A program made the position numbers and the translations under genes. From Litomosoides sigmodontis (taxonomy: Eukaryota > Nematoda > Chromadorea > Rhabditida > Onchocercidae): a stretch of 64,000 bases of DNA. Positions 13,529 through 25,270 of the stretch are shown here, one piece after another. Where the stretch lies: NCBI GenBank assembly GCA_963070105.1, contig OY718808.1:2158238-2222237 (forward strand), given 5' to 3'. Positions within the stretch are counted from its first letter, which is position 1. Each line of letters begins with the position of its first letter. A model generated the notes under the pieces. It did not search any database and had not been told where the DNA came from. It worked only from the letters and a program-made list of their open reading frames with translations.

Positions 13529-14911
13529 TCAACATCAATGTGAATGAATATTTGAGTGGTGGGATTTTGTTATTCTTCGTCAGGTAAATTAATGTTTTAT
13601 TGTTGCAATTCGAAGCAATTAAGTTCTCTTGAAAATTCCATTACTCAAATGTACGATTACAGAAGCGAAATCTTGCCTTCTATGTATCTTATTGCTAACT
13701 AAAACTTTCAACTTGTACATTTTATACGATTACAAACAATTGTAAATGGTAATTCTCTTATCTCCACTTTTTTCTCTCTTCCACTCCGTAATTTTGATAA
13801 TGGTTGTGTGTGAGAAGTAAGTATCGTTATAATAATACTTTCCTGGAATTTCTCAACCCATCGATGTTTATGCCCGTTGTTATCATCTCCAAGCCTTTTT
13901 TTTGCGAAGTTTCTTTATTTTGCCAATTTTCAGCTCAGTATTTTCTTTTACTCTTCACTTGCCTTCTCCTCCTTTTGTGTAATACTTTCGTTTTTTAAAT
14001 GACCAGTGCACACTGGTATTTTCATTTTCACATTGTTCATTTCAGGGGTCTTTTCGGGATTTAATGTATTCACTCACTACTGTTCATTTTGCAAAATAGA
14101 CAACAAAAGGTTTCTGGCCAATTTCAAATGCTTTGTAACATAAATTTTATTTTGCAGTAAGGACCTGCGAGCAAAGTTATGTATGTCTATAATCATTATG
14201 TTTTCTTTCATCTCCCTGTCACAATGACTTCTACTCTTCTCCGGTTCTGCATGTGTGAAAAATCACATTTTCGTTCGAAACAGTTTGCCGGTTCTTAAAG
14301 TATCGATGTAAATTTATCCTATAACTAACTGTCTCATGGAAAGTATTACAGGTGAACAGTCTTCTCACCTCGAGCTTGCCCAGAGAGAAGGTACTGTATG
14401 CGCTCATCATGATTTAAGTGTTTCTGGAATGGTAATTATCCAGAAATGTTGAAATTGTGCTGGTTTTATTCATTATACACTTAGAGAGAGAACACTTGAT
14501 GATTTCCTATTGCAGAATCGGTGATGCAGCTTCCCACTTTGTCTACCTTTTTCAAATTTCCAATCGGTGTTTCAGTTAATCATACCAATCCCACCCTCAT
14601 TATCAGTATTTCAATAATTGTTGCCAATATTGCCAGTGCATAAGGGTTTGTCTTCTTGGTGACGGTTAGTGCACTGTAATACTTACAATCATTCACTCAC
14701 GTTTCAGAAATGAAATCATCATTGTGCGTTACTTGTGTTCAATTCAAATTACAAATTAAAAAGAATAAAGAATTTTAAGGAATTTTTTTGCTAAACACAA
14801 TCCGCACATTTCATCACTCTTCTTCCTTCCAGTCTCATACGCTTCCTTAAGCCACTCTTCCATCTGCTATTTTCTCTCACACATCATTTACGGCAATTTT
14901 GCGCAGTTCCA
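13529..14911 (-). repeat. Right arm of the 1.38 kb inverted repeat
   Basis: Near-perfect reverse complement of 5945-7326. Differences noted in the right arm are G to A near 13999, A to G near 14431, T to C near 14503, G to T near 14889 and one extra T near 14900. The sequence on either side is unrelated to the flanks of the left arm. Confidence 0.96.
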
Positions 14912-16291
14912 CTGGTATCGGAATTAACAGATAGCCTTTCCTGATAACTTAGTACCAAATTTAGTTTTGATCACTAGGTTTTCCGTACATTGCAAGGAGC
15001 CGTATAATTAGGTTAGCACTGATGGCAGTAAAACAGTCAATTGTGTCAATTCCTCTAAGGCTCTGCTCGAAATTCACGCATCAACGCATGAAATGTTCAT
15101 CTTGCAAAACATCGCAGCAATAAAAGACACATTTTTATCGATCAAATGTAAATGCGAAATATGTTTTCTTGGGGTGGACGGTGAAAACAATCTAACCGAC
15201 AGGTGGATTACAGCAAACTGAATCAGTAAACGAGCTACAGCAATCGAATTCGATAAATGGGTTAAAGGAATTCTACTGAACAACGATATATCGCTTTAAA
15301 GTGCAATTATGGAGAGTAAAAGAATGATTAGAATAAGTGTTCAGTATTACAAGTTAAGGAAAGCTATTAGGTGCAACAGGTACATTTGCTTAAAATGTTC
15401 CTTGTAGAAAATACCTTTTTTTGGCTAATAGTGGACTAGCATCAACTGAGAAGAATTCCAGCTACCAAGACAGTTGGAAAATGAAAAAAACGAGTGGAAT
15501 AGAATAGTGTATCGAAATTGAAATGTAATCCCCCATATTGTATCGATCGATAATGCAAATCAAAATTACAATGAAAATAAATACAACTGTGTATTGCATT
15601 TGTATTTGTTAACAAAAATAAATTATGAGGAGGACAAAGATCAGGAGTTATTTGGAGATAATGAACTAAATTCTAACGGCGGTTTCTTCTCTCAACTAAG
15701 CTATTATTTAGATCAGGTATTGATGGATACCTTCGTATACTCTTATCCTTCCTAAAGTTCTGAGATTTCATCGTTCCATCACTTGAAAGATATTCCTTCA
15801 TTAATATCTCATTCACTCAATTTTCGTACTACCTTATGAAGAACTACATATAAAAAACCACGAAAAATTCAGAGTATTTGCATTCAATGAAAGCATTTTG
15901 CCTTCCCTGAAAGGCTTGCCGGAATTATACACTCATATCTCCCATAAGTAACCATATTCGCACTCAGAAAACAGTTTTAATTTTAAACAAATAACCATGT
16001 ATTTTCTTGCTAAGTGCTCCTTGCAATTAGGAAATATTAGAAATTGATGTTCAAATCCTAGGTGAGAAAGAGACAAATATCTAACAACCGAACATCCTGT
16101 TAATGTGGGAAAGTTGGCTGAAAATAAGTGAGAAAGTGTGGAAATACGGACTTCATGAAAATGAGTCAGTAATTTTTAACTGACTGATCACATCGCTTAT
16201 TTCAGTTCATATTTCCGGAACATGAGAAGTTATCGGGACTATAAAATTTGTGAAAGTGATAATCTGGACTAACTGCAAATAGACATACTAA
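14912..16291. other. Non-coding stretch, 3' flank of the PX gene
   Basis: No supported gene. Short minus-strand frames around 15074-15283 lack splice context and a coding-like composition. Confidence 0.55.
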
Positions 16292-17964
16292 TTACGAGTA
16301 ATCGTGTCGCAGTAAACCATCATTGCCTCGCAAAAATTGAGTGGACTGCGGTTGTTGCGATAATGAAACACAGCAATGGGTGGGGAGAACGTAGGAAGAT
16401 TGTGAATTGGTCTGGTTCATCATGGATGATGGCATGGCATTTGTTGAGACGTTATTCTCCTGCATATTGAACATAGAATTTTCCGGCATCGTTGTCGCTG
16501 GCATCGGTCGAGTTTTAAAATAAAGCTGTCCAGGTGATGAAGGCGATAGTGAGTCGTCGTGTTCAGAAATAAAAAGCAGACTGGAATCCTGACCTCGATA
16601 TTGTGAAACATGAACTACATTAGTTCCAAATGACTCACCACTTGGAAACTGTTGCATAGGTGGCATATGATCTTTTTGTTTAGATGGATTCACAATTTCT
16701 AGCGCTTTCTGTAAAACACAATAAAAATCTTTCAGCTTTCATTGCGAAATCTGAATTTCAGACCATCAAATATATAATACCAAGTAATGAATCTCTTGCT
16801 CCACTAAGTGTGATTAAGGGCAGTAATTCCTTTAATTAAGGACGACAATTTCTTGCCTTACAAAGATGATAATTTTACAGCACTCCCAGAAGCTTTGTCA
16901 AAACCAAGATTTCTTCGAACCATCAATTAATATGAGTGAGATTTAAAATTAAAGAGAAGTTCCATAACAGACTAACTTCAAAATAATCTTGCAGGACTTT
17001 GCTCTGTCGAAGAACTGGATGAGCAAGGACGTAATTCAAGAACGTCGTTATCGACGATGTCCGTTCACCCACAATTTGGGCACTTTGTTTTCCAAAAATA
17101 ACTGCTTCTGCGAACTGTGGAAACGAACCATGCAGATGCAGCTAAAAACAAAAAATTTTTAATTCTTAAAGAAGTGAAATGGATTCAAAGTGAATGCTAG
17201 ATTGGTATCAGAATGTACTAAATATAATGTATAATAAAACGTTTCTAGTTCTTTTTCATGAAGTTCGTTTCGTCTATATTACCAAGAAAATCAAAATAAG
17301 GGCAAATTTCATGATAAATAAATAGCAGTTCTGACATCCGAAAAATGACCAACTCGAAACGCTGCGAAGTATCAGAAAAATTTGAGAAGTCCATACCTTC
17401 TTATGCAAATCAGCCAACTGCTCCCAAAGACGTTTTACATCTCTAAATCGTGTCCACATATGAAAGCATCGTATATCGTCCGTAAGGAAATTAGGCATCG
17501 CCTGCAAATAAACAGATAACGTTAAAGAAAAATTAACCAAACCATTACTGCTTGTCTTCCTCAACCTCAAGCATGCTACCCTATCATGGTGTTTATTCAC
17601 ACTTTTGATGCAGCATAACCACGGCCTTTCACTGACCATTAAAATCTTCTGTTTAGCGATGTGTTTAAGTTCGAAGAAAACCATCTACACATATTCCCAA
17701 ATTCTACAAGAGCCTTTCAAGTCCTTCTTCCACATCCATTCATCATGGTAACTGTCCTATTTTTAGCGAAATAAAACTATGCCAAAAAACATTTACACTG
17801 ATTGCCATTTGATATTCGGTATGAGAAGTGAAGAAATTCGATAAAGTATTCGTTGAAACGATATCCATATGGACGGTCCACTCGCTCGGATTTGCATAAA
17901 GAATGCGACCTAAGTCATTTCTGCAAGCGCTTGCATCCCTCAACAATACCGGCATGATGTCCAA
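16292..17964 (-). CDS. PX-domain protein, SNX15/RPS6KC1-like
   Basis: Four exons on the minus strand join in phase 0: 17797-17964, 17397-17501, 16977-17141 and 16292-16708. They give 284 residues. The start ATG 17964 lies 14 nt after a TTTTTTAG acceptor, which suits spliced-leader trans-splicing, and the PX fold begins about 20 residues later. PX hallmarks are the strand HTEYQMAIS, the core helix RFRDVKRLWEQLADLH, the segment FPQFAEAVIFG before the second helix, the basic/turn region around GERTSSITTFL, and the C-terminal helix AHPVLRQSKVLQDYF. PX domains bind phosphoinositides on endosomal membranes. The phosphate-binding arginine usually seen as RRYSDF is here RFRDV, so binding may differ. 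The 138-residue tail is Ser/Asn/Gln/Met-rich and looks disordered. No kinase or MIT domain follows. The family call is by resemblance. Confidence 0.82.
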
Positions 17965-17974
17965 TTGTAACTCT

Positions 17975-17978
17975 TCTA
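17975..17978 (-). promoter_or_regulatory. Probable spliced-leader trans-splice acceptor of the PX gene
   Basis: A polypyrimidine tract plus AG on the minus strand lies 14 nt upstream of ATG 17964. The complex I gene ends about 1.2 kb upstream on the same strand, so a two-gene operon is possible. Confidence 0.45.
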
Positions 17979-19166
17979 AAAAAGAAATAAGTTTCCTTTT
18001 TTGGTAATATTGCCATATTCAAAATCTCATTAATGATTCAGGAGGTAACTACACAGATTGCCTCAGATATCTAATGCAGCCTACTGCCAGCCAGCGATGA
18101 TCAACATTTAAATCTTGCTTTACATTATTCCTTGCTTAACAAAAAAAATAAATCATTTAAGCAAGAAAACAAGTTGACATCATTAAAAGGATTTCGAAAC
18201 TGAAAATGAAAATGATCCTCACACCCCGCAAAACAGGATATTAGGTATTATATAGAGTGAGACTAAAGCCAGTTTGCTAATTAACTATCACAAAACATCG
18301 AGAAAATAATCAAATTAACAGAAACAAACACTGCAAAAACATAACGTAATGACAATACTAAGATTTCCGTTTATTCATTTTTTTCCAATAATACTGAAAA
18401 AAATATCGAAACAATACTAATAGCATGCAACCGTAACTAGAAGTAGCCGAGGACCAACAAACCGACAGCGCATGAAAGCAAAAACTGAACCCCACAAAAA
18501 TTGAGGATTACAATGGAGAAGTTGCTAAGACTGAAAAAAGATTATTATACAGTTAAATGAAAATATCAATGACTGTCACAAATAAATTGGGATAATAAAA
18601 ACAAAATCGAGTTTTAAAGAACAAATCACACTTGAGCAAAACCGCAGACAAGCACACTTTACTTCTGCAAAAAAAGCTCTGTATGAAACAATATAAACGT
18701 ATATATATATGAAAAAACTCATTAGACAAAAACAGTGGAGGCTTCAACTCAGCAGAATGTAAATGACAATCAAATGTCAGTTATCCATGATAGAGAGACG
18801 AATGATGCTTTTAAACTCACGTGGATACGATCATAATTTATTTGTTACAAATTCCACGTATTGTCTTTCTTTATTTTCCTACTGGTTCTTTCCAATCATT
18901 TCGCTAGTTCATAATTGCTTGAAAACTTTTTTTTTAATAATTAAAATCTATTTTTTAATAATCAGAAATGCTTCAAAAGCAAATCGTAATACATCTACTT
19001 ATTCTACAATTCCTAAGCAAAGCACATACGATATGTTTGTGCAACAGAAGCACGATCTCCCTACTTGCCAAAATTGTGTTGGAAAACACCATTTAACGAA
19101 TGATCTAATTGCAACAACTATAAGATCTTGGTAAAGTTTCCTGAAATCACAATAATTATTGCTGTA
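17979..19166. other. Intergenic stretch between the complex I and PX genes
   Basis: About 1.2 kb with no supported exon. It includes a TA-rich stretch at about 18698-18712. It carries the 3' UTR of the upstream gene and possibly an intercistronic region. Confidence 0.5.
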
Positions 19167-22009
19167 TTATCGATCAATTTCCCCGAAAACAAGATCAAGA
19201 GTACCAATAACCGCTACAACGTCAGCCAACATAGACAAATGACATATATCGTCAATCGCAGCAAGGTGTGGAAATCTGAAAATATAAAAAAAGCACCAGA
19301 AATATGTTACATAATAATAATGAAGCATTGCAACTTGTACAGTTTCTCAAAAAATACCCAGGTGATCGAGCAAAACATCGATAGGGCCTTGATTCTCCCT
19401 GTGAAACCAAATAGACACCAAATTCCCCTTTTGGGGCTTCAATTGGAACATAGGTTGCACCAGGCGGCACTTGATAACCTTCAGTATAATATTTGAAGTG
19501 GTGTATCAGCGATTCCATACTTTGCTGGAATATTATGGTGCAGTCAATTTCAAGTGTACGAAGCTTAATACTTAATATCTGCTATCGTCATAAACATACG
19601 AGCACTTCATATAATCTGGCCACATAGTGGTAAAAACGAACTTCAGATACAAAATTTAACTGACAAAATGTTACCTTCATTTCAGCACGTCTGGGAGGTA
19701 CCACTTTGTGATCATCAATTTTAATTTCACCAGGCGGCATTTTATTTAAACATTCAAAGATAATTTTCAAACTTTCACGCATTTCTTCCATTCTTACTAA
19801 ATATCTGGAAAGATATTTTAATACGCGCAATACAATATGAAGTGAATTTCAAATACATTCAACACTTTTACCTATCGTAGCAGTCTCCTTTTACGCCGAT
19901 AGGAACGTCGAAATCCACTTGGTCATACGCATCATATGGCTGTGCCTTACGTATATCCCATTTAATGCCAGATCCACGAAGCATAACACCAGAAAAGCCC
20001 CAAAGCAAAGCATCTTCGGCTCTAACAAGCCCAATATCTACAGTTCTTGACTAAAAACAGGAAATTAGATACAATTTAGGAAGTTAAATACAATGATCAC
20101 AAATATTTCATACTTTTATCGCTTAAATGTTGGAAAAAAGGCAAAAGTGTTTTCGGTGGCAGAGTACTTAATTCACAAAAATATCAATCATATAAAGTTA
20201 AAAAAGATTACCGTGAAAATACGATTGTCCGTTAACAGATCTTCCACCATATCCAATCTCTGCGGAAGTCGCAAAGCCCAATCATATACGTCATCCATCC
20301 AACCAAGTGGTAAATCCCATGCAACACCTCCCGGACGCACGTAATTCGCATGCATTCTAGCTCCGCACACCCGTTCACTGAAAATTGAAAACCGTAACGA
20401 TGTTGTACATAAAAAAAAATACAAAATGAAAGATCAGCTTGATATCCTATTCTTTTGCTAAAAATTAAAAAAGAGCAAAGTGGTCTGTATTAGAACTTCA
20501 ATTTTCAAAATCTAGGACTGCAATTCACGAGACAATATTTTGAAGAAAAATAAGCTAGATCAAAGCTAAAATAATTAATCAGGCTTACGTGAACTCAAAC
20601 ATCTTTTCGCGTTCTTCAAACATCCAAAATAAAGGAGTCATCGCACCAATATCCAAAGCATGTGTTGTAATGCCCATTAAATGATTCTGTATACGAGTCA
20701 GCTCATTCATCAAAGCTGCAAAATAATACGCCTGATTATCAACATGAATGTTAATCAGAGCAACTGATGACAAAAGTAACTAAAATAAACAGATATTCTT
20801 ATTAGGAGGATACAGATATGACGGATAAGAAATTATCTCGCATATATGCAAATGAAGATTTCAGAATAAACCGAATTCCAAAATGAAAAAACCTAGCAGT
20901 AGGACTTAGTCAACCCACATCAGTTCTGGTAATATAAAAAAATATCCGCGAACATGACACTGAATAAAGAGTGGTATCTCGAACAATAATACAATAAACA
21001 GGGATTAAAAACAGACTGGAAATTCCTGCAATAAAACATACTTCTGATAAATTTGGCTCTTGGTGGAATATCAACTCCTAACAATTTCTCAACAGCAAGT
21101 GCAAATGCTGTTTCGTTGCACATCATCGATACATAATCCATACGATCGAAGTATGGTACTGCTTGGGTATAAGTCTTGTATTCAATCAGTTTTTCCGTGC
21201 CGCGGTGTAGAAGACCGATATGTGGAGTTGCTTTCATTACCATCTAAAATAAAGATAAATCGCCAAATTTCACTGAATTCTGAGTCAATTAGGATTACGA
21301 ACATATTCAAGATTCAGTAACTTAAAACTTATATTTCCCAATGGCGAAAATACTTTCTTGATTAGGGAAAATACCAGTTAGCAAGATAATTAGTACGTTC
21401 CATTGCAGCAGTGAACACTTTCAGTAAAATTTAAATCAACATTTGAATTTAAATTTAAATCTCGAGAGTACCTCACTGTCCAATTCAAGCACAAGGCGAA
21501 GGACTCCATGTGCCGCCGGATGTTGTGGTCCAAAATTCAGCAAGTAGTAATGCAGTGGTTTCTCATGCATTTCACTTAAGTCTGCCAGTACCGGCTGCCA
21601 ACTTGATTTCTCGAATATTTGATCAATTCCAACACACTTATCGAACTGTGTCGGCTTTGGCATCCATACTCGTCCAATGACGCCTGCTTTCTGAAAAATT
21701 GATGCAACGAATAAAGACTTTATGCATTAAAACTTCGAGAAGTGTTCAGTGATGAGTTTCCGCTTCCCGACAGAAATCCAAACAACATTCAGCTCTTTCC
21801 TAATCAAAATTAAGCGGATTAAAATGACCCATTATACTCATAGGTCCTTTTCCAAATTTCATTTCTAATAAGGTGACCTTGAATTCGCGCATAAATTCGG
21901 CATCAGGATACCACAGATTATGAGAACAACGTTTTCCAAATAATAAAGCATTTGGCACTGATCGATTTATTTGCGCTAATAAAAATCTAGCTTGTCCCAC
22001 TGCATTCAT
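19167..22009 (-). CDS. gas-1: NADH:ubiquinone oxidoreductase 49 kDa subunit (NDUFS2), complex I
   Basis: Nine minus-strand exons join in phase: 21878-22009, 21472-21690, 21042-21243, 20589-20715, 20212-20377, 19872-20050, 19675-19804, 19358-19524 and 19167-19275. They give 476 residues, the normal family length. Landmarks are [20 protein letters not shown] near residue 95, [113 protein letters not shown] and the ending VFGEIDR. This nuclear-encoded subunit lines the quinone-binding cavity in the peripheral arm of complex I, with the PSST subunit. The first ~30 residues ([17 protein letters not shown]) look like a mitochondrial presequence. An acceptor lies about 14 nt upstream of the ATG, suiting trans-splicing. 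The first donor (AAG/GTCACC) is weak. C. elegans has two paralogues, so gas-1 versus nduf-2.2 is unresolved. Confidence 0.96.
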
Positions 22010-22342
22010 TCTCCAATTGAACCCTGTAATTCATTTATTTTTATTTGCGCTAATAAAAATCAATTTCATTTAGCAACTTATTACCAGTAATATGAAAAAG
22101 CAATTGACAACAGCATAACGCGATATTTTCTAAACACTTCCTGAAATGCATGCATCATGTATTCGCTGTTTCTCGTTGTCAGGAAAATTTTTGTTTTTTT
22201 TTTTGAACAGTAACAATTAAATAAAAAATGTTTACTAGGAGCATTCTTTTGCTTCGTAAGAATCTATGATAACACAATTGCTTCCAGGAATTTAAAACAA
22301 AAAAAGAAAGCATCAACATTAAAAAGTGAAAGATTGCAATGA

Positions 22343-22588
22343 AAAAATAAAGAAGTAGAATATTTACTACAGCTATTCACATGTAACGTAATTCAACTTA
22401 TGCTTTACGTGACACACGCAAAAAAAATTCTTAATTTTCTGATATACAAAACAACACCGCAGAAAAAATAAAGAAGTGGAATGTTCACTATAGCTGTTCA
22501 CATGTAACATAATTCAACTTATGCTTTACGTGACACACGCAAAAAAAATTCTTAAATAATTTTCTAATATACAAAACAACACCGCATA
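22343..22588. repeat. Two-copy tandem duplication, about 120 bp each
   Basis: Two adjacent copies begin AAAAAATAAAGAAGT and end AACAACACCGCA. They differ at several positions and the second has a short insertion. Shared blocks include TCACATGTAAC and CAACTTATGCTTTACGTGAC. They lie a few hundred bases upstream of the complex I gene, possibly in its promoter region. Confidence 0.85.
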
Positions 22589-22622
22589 TTCAGCGCATTT
22601 CTATCACTGAAGTTAAGCATGA

Positions 22623-22682
22623 AAAGTGCGCTTCCACACGCACGCCTACTAACACCAAGTGCGCTTCCACACACACACGCCT
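22623..22682. repeat. Short degenerate duplication
   Basis: AAGTGCGCTTCCACAC occurs twice, 37 bases apart, followed by CA-rich sequence. Confidence 0.7.
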
Positions 22683-23734
22683 TCCAACAACACCACCACC
22701 ACCACCTTACCACCGAGCAATACGAACATCGCCCGTTCTCGCGATACGCACATATTATCGTAAGTGGAAGCTATCTCTTTTGTTAGGCGTGGGCACGCTG
22801 CATTTTTTTTTCCAAATCAGTGAAGAAATTTAGCGAGAAGCTTCGAGATGTAAGCTTATCAGCTAAGTTACACTTTTTTCTATATAATTTTTTTTTTATT
22901 TCAAAATTTTATATTTAACAACGTATTGAGTGCGTACATGTTTTTTTTTTCCTATTATGGTGTGGTAAATGTATCCGTAGGCGTTGACAGCTCACGTTTC
23001 AATTTCAGATTTGAGACAAAAAGGAGCAAATAAGTTACAGGTGTATTCAAATAAAAAAAAAAACCAGAATTATCCCTATATATTATCGTTTTTTGGATTA
23101 ATTCCAGAACAAAGGTTTGTCGTTCATTCATTTATTTATGGATCGATTTAGTGACTTTCACATTACAAGTAAATAGAATAAAAATCAATCACCGAATCCG
23201 TGTGGAATCTATGTTTATTGAAATTTTGAAATAGAATTACTAGTTGTTAACTAGATTAAAGGAGGATAGGGAAAGATTAGTTGGTCACATTTTTTTTTTT
23301 AGCTGGTTGTTTCTACATAATTTAGTACGTCGCCTGTAGCAGCATGTCTGTGAAACTGACTTTAATCGCTTTTTTTTTGGACGTTTTCGTTTGGAATGTT
23401 AGCTGGTTGATGTAGAATATTTCATTTAATATTCTGTTAAGGTTTTTGTAATCTTTATTATCCTCAACTGCTTTGGTATTTTTAAAGCGATAACATCGAA
23501 AAAGAGACTGGAGAGTTTCAATGTTGCTAGTTGTCATTAGTTTTAGGAATGCATTCGATGCAGTAAATTATGAGATCTGAAGAGCTTGTCATTTTTAGCA
23601 TAAATGTAGGCATACAAGAACACTGACCGACAATTCTGTCTGAAAGCTGCGTTCTGGTTCGTGACAGTTTAGGTTGCATCCCGTTTTTTGCCATTACAAC
23701 AATAGAAGAGTTCACTCACTTTCACGATCATTGC

Positions 23735-23929
23735 ATTCATTAACCGTGAACTGCAGATGCCATCAAACGTGAGATTCATTAACCGTGAACTGCAGATGCC
23801 ATCAAACGTGAGATTCATTAACCGTGAACTGCAGATGCCATCAAACGTGAGATTCATTAACCGTGAACTGCAGATGCCATCAAACGTGAGATTCATTAAC
23901 CGTGAACTGCAGTTGCCATCAAACGTGAG
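23735..23929. repeat. 39-bp minisatellite, 5 copies
   Basis: Five consecutive 39-bp units run from ATTCATTAACCGTGAAC to CATCAAACGTGAG. They are identical except for one A to T change in the last unit. Because 39 is a multiple of 3, the array is open in several frames on both strands, giving repetitive 13-residue translations. No splice sites or flanking coding sequence support translation. Confidence 0.95.
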
Positions 23930-25270
23930 AGAACGATTCTCATAGACACGCGATCTCGCAGTGATTTATCGATGATCATCACACTTCTACGGGCCAAAGA
24001 TTGCTTCTGTCTCCCTAGAAAAACTAATTGTGATAAATCCAGTCTCTACAATCATTGGTGATGGTAGTGTAGAAATGTGTATGAAATGACATCTAAACTG
24101 TTTCGAAATGATGATCAGAGTGGACGTATTACGGGAAAACGTATGATTCACAAAGTGAAGGATGGAAGTATGCGGAACGTAGATTACTGGATGAAGTAAA
24201 CGACCAAAATTGAACCTCGCAAGATGCTGCAAACATATTCGCAATGGAGCATCACATACTCTGTGGTACTACCTTACCTGGCGTTGTTTCGTATTCTCTA
24301 GTGCTTTATGATAGTGTTACATCGTAGTGCATAGTGTACTTTCTCTAACTATTTCATCCTCATCTCGCATAGTTTTTCTGAATGGATGGCGGTTATTTGC
24401 TTCAGGTCACAATCGATATGTATATAATTTGATGTTCAGAGAGCTACAGCTTCTAGTGACCTCAGTTTTTTGCCTCCATTTTTTCTGCTTTCTTTCTTCT
24501 GTCTTCCGATATGACACATCTTCGTAATGGGGGATTTGGTTCGATGATAATACATTAACGTTCGGCGATATATGTGCATATACCTCAGTATGCCTACAGT
24601 AGTATTTAGCGATTTATCGTTGCACTTCACATAATATACTTCAGGATAGTACCCTCTTCTTGCGAAATCATCGATCCCATCAATTATGCAAATTTTTCGA
24701 CAATCGTTATCATTAAAAAGGCTTAACAGAAGAGACCTTGCATTTTTTCATTTTCTTCCTGCTCACGGCGCTGATGCGTTTATCTTAAAAATTTCGTGCA
24801 GTGGTAATCACAACCGTATTAACTTCATTTATAACTGAAACTTAGTTTTTACAGTTTCACTGACATGCTCGTCATTTTGTTTGCTACTGCTATTAAGATC
24901 ATTCCTCTTGAATGGTTTTCGTTTAGACTAGCTCGAACCGATTGAACGTAAAGTAGTTATCAGATTTCACGGTTTTGTTGCTAATTTCAATCGTATTGTG
25001 ATGAAATGTGCATGTTGTAACATCAAAACGACTCATTTCTGTTGCAAAGTACCTCGTGGAATTGCTAACAGAATGAGCCTCTACACTTTAAAATTGAAAT
25101 TTGCATCACGTTTGAATTTGTTCAAATAACCAAGCCAATATGATTTGTGAAGGGTTTGGAGTGCCGCAATACTTTAGTTTGATTGACGAAGATTTGGATT
25201 TCTCACCATTCTTTCACTAATTTTCAGTGAAAATTTCAATCCCAGGTGCCAAACATAATTTTCATATGAA

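Larger units (their letters stand above)
22024..25270. other. Non-coding stretch with tandem duplications
   Basis: Upstream flank of the complex I gene on the minus strand and of the 25271 gene on the plus strand. I see no credible exons. It contains the duplication at 22343-22588 and the 39-bp repeat at 23735-23929. Confidence 0.6.
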
